Source: Heliocidaris tuberculata (lineage: Eukaryota > Echinodermata > Echinoidea > Camarodonta > Echinometridae). Taken from it: a stretch of DNA of 64,000 bases. The DNA lies in assembly GCA_025618425.1 (NCBI GenBank), contig CM046847.1, forward strand, positions 10,810,468 to 10,874,467, read 5' to 3'. The notes below the pieces were generated by a model. The model was not told the DNA's origin. It was given only the letters and a program-made list of their open reading frames with translations, and did not search any database. Below, one piece after another: positions 57,051 through 64,000 of this stretch. The translations under genes were made by a program, and so were the position numbers. The stretch's first letter is position 1; the number at the start of each line of letters is the position of its first letter.

Positions 57051-57420
57051 GCATTTATATAGCACCATTTATCTGCAGAAATATTCAAAGGCACCCAGCT
57101 CCCTCAATATGTCACACAGTTGCTGGAAAAGATAGGTTTTAAGTTCTGATTTGAAGGTATCAAGGTTGGTACAGTTACAAAGTTGGATTGAAATGCAAAG
57201 AAAAACAAACAAACAACACCAAAGAGTCTCTGTTAAACACTAAACAATATTTGAAACTTGCCAAGTTTTCTCCTCTAACAAACGAGCTGTACTGTGTATA
57301 ATGAATTTCTGCAGCGATGAAGAATGGACAAACTTTGAAGAGTTGGATTACAGACTCATCTCAAGGAGGTCCTTGCTCTGCTGTTCATTTTTGTAAGGCT
57401 ACTCAAGGTTTTATCTTTTA
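57048..57420. repeat. Dispersed repeat starting AGCATTTATATAGCACC
   Basis: AACAGCATTTATATAGCACC next to the triplet tract, then AAAGGCACCCAGCTCCCTCA. This resembles a widespread animal repeat whose 3' end reads TTTATATAGCGCC and is followed by a microsatellite. The match is from memory. Confidence 0.4.
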
Positions 57421-57712
57421 TCTGTTTTTTTTTTTTTTTTTACTTGTTTGATGATTCCAACAGCATGCATAATTGCTGTTCCTTGATGGAAGGTGAATTG
57501 TGATTAATTAGACCTTATCAAGCTGATGATCATTTAATAATGATCATTACAATTAATTGTAGGTAGTCGAATGAAATGTAGTTTGGTAGTTCATTTGTAC
57601 ATTGCAGTTTGGCCACTTTTCGAACACATTCATTATTCGATGTGCTTGTAATTCTTATGACTGCAATATACACGTACATGTAAAGAAGTTGATCTTAATT
57701 GTACCTTTTTTT

Positions 57713-57740
57713 TCCTTTCTTTTTTCCCTTTCTTTTTTTT

Positions 57741-57771
<31 letters not shown>

Positions 57772-57780
57772 GGGGGGGGG
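57713..57780. repeat. Poly-T / poly-G tract
   Basis: T-rich run with C interruptions ending in about eight Gs. Confidence 0.8.
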
Positions 57781-57825
57781 TGCTAATTACTGACCTGCAG
57801 ATTAAATAGTTAGTTCCTTTAAAAA

Positions 57826-58245
57826 CCCTTTCATGACAAGAATTATTTAAAGGCTAAATTAATCTAATTTTGTTCTTCAAATTTGCAACAATATTTTTCT
57901 TTTAGTGCTACATGGTTATAATAAGATGTAATGTCTGTGAAAACAATATGCATGTACATGGTTATAACTTTTTTTGAAAAGTTGAAAAAATTGCCAATTT
58001 TCATATAAAAAAAATGTTTTTGAAACTCTCAATGCATTGCCAATTTAAGGATTTTAAAGCTTATTCTCCTTTTTAAAATTCCTGTCACCAAAGCCAATAT
58101 GGACATGCAACAAAAATGGACACAGTGTGTGCCGATTTTTTTTTTTGGCACTTTCTACTCATACATCTGGTATATTTTTTTTTAGGGCTCTGAGTCAAAA
58201 GTTATTGAGCCAAACCACAAAATTTGGTCAATTGTCTTGAAAGGG
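57826..58245. mobile_element. TTAA-type element, family 3, uninterrupted copy (420 bp)
   Basis: Ends CCCTTTC and GAAAGGG, with TTAA intact on the right (58246-58249) and decayed to AAAA on the left. It matches both halves of the split copy at 34090-36068 and defines where that copy was interrupted. Confidence 0.72.
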
Positions 58246-59039
58246 TTAAGGATAGAGCAAATGTCTTGGATTGCTTCAGCAATTCATTCCTTAATCATTT
58301 TGGTGCAAAGGACAAGTACTTTTCTGCCTCTATACAGGAGAATTAATGTTACACACAATCATTAAAAAATGATGAGCTATGATGCATTGGATACCCAGAG
58401 CAATTTTTCTCTCATTTTCCTTCATGAAAGATTGAAAAGATGTTCACCCAGAATAATCTCCAGTCCCCACTTCATAATTTAGTCACGGAGATCATTAATA
58501 TACAAGTAGCCATGCTTGCGCTTGAGGTTGTGATTTATGCAAGATTATCAAAAGGAGCGGTGGAAAGCAGCTACATAACAAACAAGATTTTTTTCTTACT
58601 TATCTGATAAGTGTCAGATGGATTATGCAGGGTTTGCACAATTTAAATCAGGTTGTTTCTTTTTATTAAATTGCCAATGTAAGTTAAAAACAAAGAAATT
58701 CTTAAGAAATTTTGTTGTTGATTTTGTTGATGCGATAATAAAAATCACTTAAAAATCCTTGATTCTTTTAATATTTTGGCTAAAAGAAATTTGTATTCCA
58801 AATGATGTCTGATATATTAGATCTACCAAAATAATCTGTTTCATCTTTTCTATAAAAGCCTCATTTAGGGCTATAAATTCAAAAAGTCAACTAAATAGAT
58901 TTAAATCAAATAAATCGCTATTTAAATCAAATATTTGATTTGTTTGTTTGTTTGTTTGTTTTTTGTTTTGTTTTGTTCTTTTTGTCTCGCCTGAGACTAT
59001 ATCCGTCACTATTTTCTGCATCAGCATCGGTGTCGTCAT
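58246..59039. other. No gene recognised
   Basis: AT-rich. A TTTG tandem run ((TTTG)n and TTTTG) at about 58936-58980. Confidence 0.5.
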
Positions 59040-59470
59040 CAACAATCATGCTGTAATCACAATAACTTTCTATGGATTTGAGGTAGAATCACCTAATTCA
59101 TACCATAGGTACATCCCCTAAAGGTGTGCAGGTCAAATTTGAAAATGAGTTGAATCTGATGAAGGACAAAGGTCAAGAGGTCAGTGAACTTTCAGCGAAA
59201 ATTACCTCACATGTAATCATTCAAATCACAAGTATGTCTCATGAAGGTGTATGTCATGTTTGTAAATGGGTAAATGTAAAAGGTCAATAGGTCAATTTAC
59301 TTTCAGTGAAAATCAATTTTCATACATGTAATAACTTTTTGTACCTTTGAGGTACGATCACCAGATTCATACCACAGTTACATCCCTTGAAGGCACAGGT
59401 CAAGTTCATGAAATAGGTCAAATCTGACCTAGGTCAAAGGTTAAAAGGTCAGTAAACTTCATTGAAAGCC
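59040..59470. repeat. Tandem repeat, ~135-160-bp unit, with AGGTCA half-sites
   Basis: Three units share AATAACTTTCTATGGATTTG-like sequence, a TCATACCATAGGTACATCCC block, GAAGGTGTGCAGGTCAAATT and GGTCAGTGAACTTTCAG. Each carries paired AGGTCA half-sites: 59170-59183 and 59281-59294 as direct repeats spaced by two bases, and 59431-59443 spaced by one (second half AGGTTA). A related single unit lies inverted at 22617-22760. Confidence 0.72.
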
Positions 59471-59737
59471 ACTGAACACAAAAATGAAGTATAAACAGCA
59501 TGCACAAACAGCATTGTCTCATTTTCCAGGGATGTAACATCATCGTTATTGCTTAAGTATAAAGCTGCCAGACCAAAGTACACATTCTCAATTGCATAGC
59601 GAGATGCAGACGAGACAACGCTTGGTGTTTGCCTTTCTATTCCATCCATAGGATATGGAAGATGTTACACTACTGATGAACTGACCCTTGTAGCATGCAT
59701 TTATTATGGTTCATGCAAAAATCATAACTTTCATATG

Positions 59738-60479
59738 TTGCAAAGTCCAGTGATTAAGTGCCTGTTGGATTCATAACAGAGAATTTTACACAAGGATTTA
59801 TCAAGATTAATGTGAAGTACCCATTATTATGTGAATTATGAAGAGTTTTTATTATCTTATATAATTAATCATAAAAATGGTAGCTTCATTTCCAAGAGGT
59901 CGAAACTGTATGTTTAGAAAAAGTAAACAGCTAAAGTCCATCCAGGAAGATATCTTTATCAACCGAAACCTGAATAGTTCTTCATAAGCAAATTTGAGGT
60001 TTATGTCTGAAGATGAAATATTAGCTTTTTGTAATAATTTTCACAGAAATTCTATCACTATTGTATACTAATTTGGATCCACTCTCCCCCCCCCCCCCCC
60101 CACAAAAAAGGGGGAAGAGATAAGAATGTAATATGTTGAATAGATTGCAAGATACAAGGATACTAATTTTGTCAGCTTACTTTAATATCGATCTTCTTTC
60201 TTATTTTAGTAGGCTACATGTAGAAATTACTGAATTTTTAATGTATTCTTCGGACTTGATAAAACCATCTTAGATGAAAAGAGCAAAAGCTCAGAAGCAT
60301 TTCAATTGCAAGAAAGAAAGAGATGAGCCTGATCGGTTAGTCGCGGACCGATTTGACAAATTTTGAAAGTTTGAAGGCCTGTAGAAAACATAATGGGTGC
60401 TTTACATTAATCTTGATAAAACCTTGTGTAAAATTCTCTGTTATGAATGCAACAGGCTCTTAATCACTGGACTTTGCAA
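59738..60479. mobile_element. 742-bp element with ~90-bp terminal inverted repeats
   Basis: The left arm starts TTGCAAAGTCCAGTGATTAA and the right arm ends with its complement. Pairing extends about 90 bases (through ATTTTACACAAGG and ATCAAGATTAATGT). The interior is AT-rich, non-coding, and has a poly-C run at 60087-60101. No target duplication is resolved. Confidence 0.72.
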
Positions 60480-62807
60480 AATAAGTATTTCATTGAAGAG
60501 AGCTATTTTATGTTTCATTGTGAAGGACATCACTGGAGGAGTTGAAATTTGATAAAATTTGGTTGCCATGGTAGCCAACTAAAATTATAGTCCATAAAAT
60601 ATTCAATGTCAGCGACAGAAAAAATGCCTTCTCTTAACCGATTAGGCTTAGATGATCTGTAATAGCAAAACACCAACATGGCATACATTGTACAATATTG
60701 GTCTTGAAAATGTAACCACAAAAACATATAAAAAAGGAAAGAAGAAAAAAAAAAAAGAAAAAGAAAAGATTTAATAAAGAATAAAGACACCAAGAATCAA
60801 GATACATGTACATGTATTATGAAGAACTTTTGCCCAAATTTGATGTACGTACATGTACTGTGTAGATGCAGTTTGAAGTCTAGTTTTCCTTTTATTTTTT
60901 TTTTCGCTGACTTGATGTAAAGCCGAAGGTGTATTATGACTCTGTGCTAGTAGATGTTGCCTTCTGGGCATATATTCTTGTCACGCTGTGTTTCGATATC
61001 GCTGAACTAAATTCAGTATGGTGCTTACTTGGGTTTAGGCTATATAAAAATAGAAGTCATCAGAGCTGTTTTGGGCAATTTAACTTTCGGCCGATGAAGT
61101 AGAGCAGGACGATAAGGATTATGTGTACTGGATCTTAGATGGCTAGGGACTTCTTTTAGGCCTTGTTCAGATGTGTTGAGTAAACTGCATTTAATAACCC
61201 GCAGTGGCAAAATGAAATGACAATAGTACACACCTAAATCAGTAAATTATAGCACAGAGTACACGTGTACATATAGGGGCCTGAGATGCATGCAGTAATT
61301 TCTGTTTTTGTCCCCACTTGCCATTCATTTATACATGAAATGGTAATTTTTGTTTGTTTGGCATTCTATTTGATATCCAGCAAGGCACACACTATTTCTG
61401 GCATGTGGGACTGATAGAGAACAGACTGCTGAAAAACTAGAACTTCACATGCGTGAAATTTTTTCAAATTTCATGAACAGTTCACATTCTGGAAATATTC
61501 CTGCTGCAACATAATTGAGTTATAACCGATGCAACATTGAATTTTGCAGAACTTTGTGAAAGTTTCTCGCTGTGAAAATGGCTGTCTGAAAGTTTCATGT
61601 CTGCAATTTCTGGTTTTACAGTATTCTTTGCCTGACAAGAACTCCCGTTGAGCCCCATTCAGACATGAGACTGTAAGCTGCTTAAAAGGTACTGATGTTG
61701 CAAAATTTAATGAAATTAGCTCAATGTACTTTTCTGTATCTTATAACTCTAATGAGTAAGCAGAAGAGCTACATATTGATGGATGTTGTTTTATACCCCA
61801 AAATGTTGCCACTTGCCACGTTTTACCCGAAAATTGTTAGGTAGTTTATCGTATCTGAATGGAGCCTTTACGCATGCAAACAGCTCAGTGAAGCATCAAC
61901 TTAACCCTGTGCGCAGCTGATACATCATTCTGATATAAAGTCTTGGATCAGCAGAACCTAGATACATAGATGATACCGGTAGAGATTTCATGTAGAGGGG
62001 AAGTAATACCCCTCATCTAATATGCACCAGATCGCACTTGTCAATTAGTCCGGCATGTACTGCTTAGAGGGGTCTTGGATAAGGGGGGCTAACTAATACA
62101 ATTATTTCCACCTGTTTGCATAAATTGTAGCGATAATGCTCTGATCATGTTTTGTGGATGAACACTTAAAACATGAAGCTGTGAAGTGTGTACTTCAGGC
62201 CAGGCCAAGTAAAAATGATCACTAGTTTCTCATCTAGATTTTTTCCAAAATGAGGAGGTTAATTCCACCACTGTACAATTCAGCAGAGTTGTTGTTAAAT
62301 ACATGAATAGTTTGCATTTTTCTTTGTTTATTGTTCAGTATGTCTCACTAAAAAGATTTTGATTTTGTATTCTGGATTATTCTTTTGCTGCCTGATACTT
62401 GTCACTAAAAGGATTTTCTCTGAACCATGTTTAATGCAGTGTAAAATGAAAGTAAGATTAGCAATGACTGAATGTATGAATTATCAGTGTAGATGTGTCA
62501 GGAACCCCTAAGTGTATCCATCCATTATGAGCATTCCTAAATGTTCATGTATAAACATTATGAAATGCAAGTCCAAGTTATTTCTTGTAACAAATGTAAT
62601 TGTATCATTTATAATGCATTGGGTTTGTTTTAAAGCTGCTCTGAGCTGTGGGAGGTAAATCCTATCCAAAAATTTAAATGTTCTACTCTTAGATGTGTTG
62701 GAAAAAATGGCTGTTTTTTCTTCATAGGACAGAAGCCTGGGCAAGGAATAAGTTTTCTTAGCATTTACAGCAGCCATTGTATATGTTTTAAAAAAATATA
62801 TATTTGT
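60480..62807. other. No gene recognised
   Basis: AT-rich, with A-rich runs near 60735-60770. Frames on both strands lack recognisable domains. Confidence 0.45.
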
Positions 62808-62811
62808 AGAT

Positions 62812-63975
62812 GGGTCATTTCATCAGGTTGGGACATGATGGATAAAATAGCTTGTATCATTGAAAATATCAGCAGAATTGATTCAGTAATCTTATGTAAT
62901 ATTAAGATTAGGGTAATTAATCATTTCAGAGGTTTTCTCTCCAGTTACACTGGATTTACTTTAGGAATACCTTAAAAAACCCTCAATTCTGACGTAACAT
63001 TGACGCCGTGTCAACATTTTTGGCTTGTTAAGTTTTTCCTAGTTTTTCATATCTTCTGACCAAAAATATCATCCTAAACTTAACTGTATCTGACCCAACA
63101 TGAACACTGCATCTAAAACACCTGCTTTCACGATATTCAGCTTGTTAGTACAAGAGAAATAGCAAATTTGTCACTTTTTTGAAAAAATTGTGGTGTCATG
63201 TTACGTCATCACTCCCATTTTACATTTTTCTTTTCTGTCTGCTCTTTGTGTACCCCAATTACTGGGAAAATGGTATTTTTTTCTGTCAAGATGTATCCTC
63301 AAAACAAAATATACAAAATGTTTCAAAATTATGCTGAATGACATAAGAATATTTTCATTTATATGGTTTGGATTTCTGATGTCACACCATGGTAGTGGAA
63401 AATGTTACGTCAGAGTTTGTTTTATTTTTTAAATTCCACATAAACCCCTGGAAGTTAAGCATATTAATTATGTAGAAGAGAGATGTAGAAGCCTGAAAAC
63501 CACTTAAGTTTGATGGATAATCCTGTGACTGGACCAGAAATGACATACTAATCAGCATGGGAGTGCTGACGTAACACTGACACCGTGTCATTGTTACGTC
63601 AGCATTCACATTTTGTTTAAAACAAGTTTTCCACCCTATTATAATATCAATTATGAAAGGAAAAGGTTTCATCTGTTGTCATAGCATGTACTGTAAATAT
63701 GTATACTCAAGTATTTCCCATCTATTTGTTAAGTGCCAGAAAAACAAAGAAAATGTGATTTTCAGACGTAACACTGACACCGCGTCAATTGTTACGTCAG
63801 AGTGACTCTTTTAATCATATCATTGTGAAAGCTTAACTTTCCTGACTGAAAACCACTTAAAATATTTCAGTACTCAGATATGAATATTATATATGGAAGA
63901 AGAAGAAAACCTGCTGATACTTTTAATGATACAGGCCATGTCACACAATCGTGTCCCAACCTGATGAAATGACCC
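62812..63975. mobile_element. 1.16-kb element, 24-bp perfect terminal inverted repeats, AGAT flanks
   Basis: The ends (GGGTCATTTCATCAGGTTGG onward, and its complement) match perfectly over about 24 bases. AGAT at 62808-62811 and 63976-63979 is a 4-bp candidate target duplication. The interior is about 195-bp repeats, each bounded by a TTACGTCA or TGACGTAA site; around 63565-63603 and 63763-63801 these form palindromes centred on CTGACACCGTGTCA. No reading frame suggests a transposase. Confidence 0.75.
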
Positions 63976-64000
63976 AGATACCATTAACTGTTAGTTTTAA

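Noticed and set aside
56842..57054. Poly-isoleucine minus-strand frame
   Set aside because: Translation of the (GAT)n microsatellite.

Overview
This is metazoan nuclear DNA, most likely from a sea urchin or another echinoderm. The pointers are intron-split genes with GT..AG boundaries, very low coding density, AT-rich intergenic DNA with frequent TACATGTA strings, (CT)n, (GA)n and (ATG)n tracts, and a dense mix of LINE, hAT, Tc1/mariner-like, Harbinger-like and TTAA-flanked DNA transposons typical of marine invertebrates. The species is an inference; no rRNA, tRNA or mitochondrial marker is present to settle it.

The only complete host gene I can reconstruct is on the minus strand, 25809 down to 17438: six exons whose splice phases all agree and which encode a 358-residue L-seryl-tRNA(Sec) kinase (PSTK), the enzyme that phosphorylates Ser-tRNA(Sec) on the way to selenocysteine. 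Its introns are full of mobile DNA: a hAT-type MITE with an 8-bp target duplication, a TTAA-flanked MITE, a 230-bp inverted-repeat element and a 533-bp foldback palindrome with a 9-bp target duplication.

Layout. 1-1940: duplicated LINE ORF1 sequence plus the start of an ORF2 endonuclease. 1943-4564: a TA-flanked Tc1/mariner-like element whose transposase has lost its middle and whose ends are inverted arrays of a diverged repeat. 5.3-8 kb: LINE debris, an exon-like segment, a P2X7-C-like terminal exon and a duplicated Ulp1-like protease fragment. 9.3-13.2 kb: hAT terminus and a broken, intron-containing hAT transposase gene. 14.8-16.2 kb: MADF-like fragment, LINE reverse transcriptase remnants, a Harbinger-like MITE. 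17.4-25.8 kb: PSTK. 26-37 kb: LINE fragments, tandem duplications, hairpins, MITEs and a transposon split by a 1.57-kb composite repeat. 38.7-54.6 kb: three short candidate coding exons on the plus strand (38813, 44617, 54544) whose genes would continue in unseen introns or beyond the window, among several MITE families and tandem arrays. 55-64 kb: simple repeats, a TTAA element, AGGTCA-bearing tandem repeats, and a 1.16-kb terminal-inverted-repeat element whose ~195-bp internal repeats each carry a TGACGTAA/TTACGTCA palindrome.

The genes do not form a pathway together. The coherent story is one selenoprotein-synthesis gene inside a landscape of non-autonomous DNA transposons, several with intact target-site duplications and clear nesting order. 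I do not see a convincing new multigene system; the most original signals are the palindrome-bearing element at the right end and the Tc1-like element with inverted subterminal arrays.
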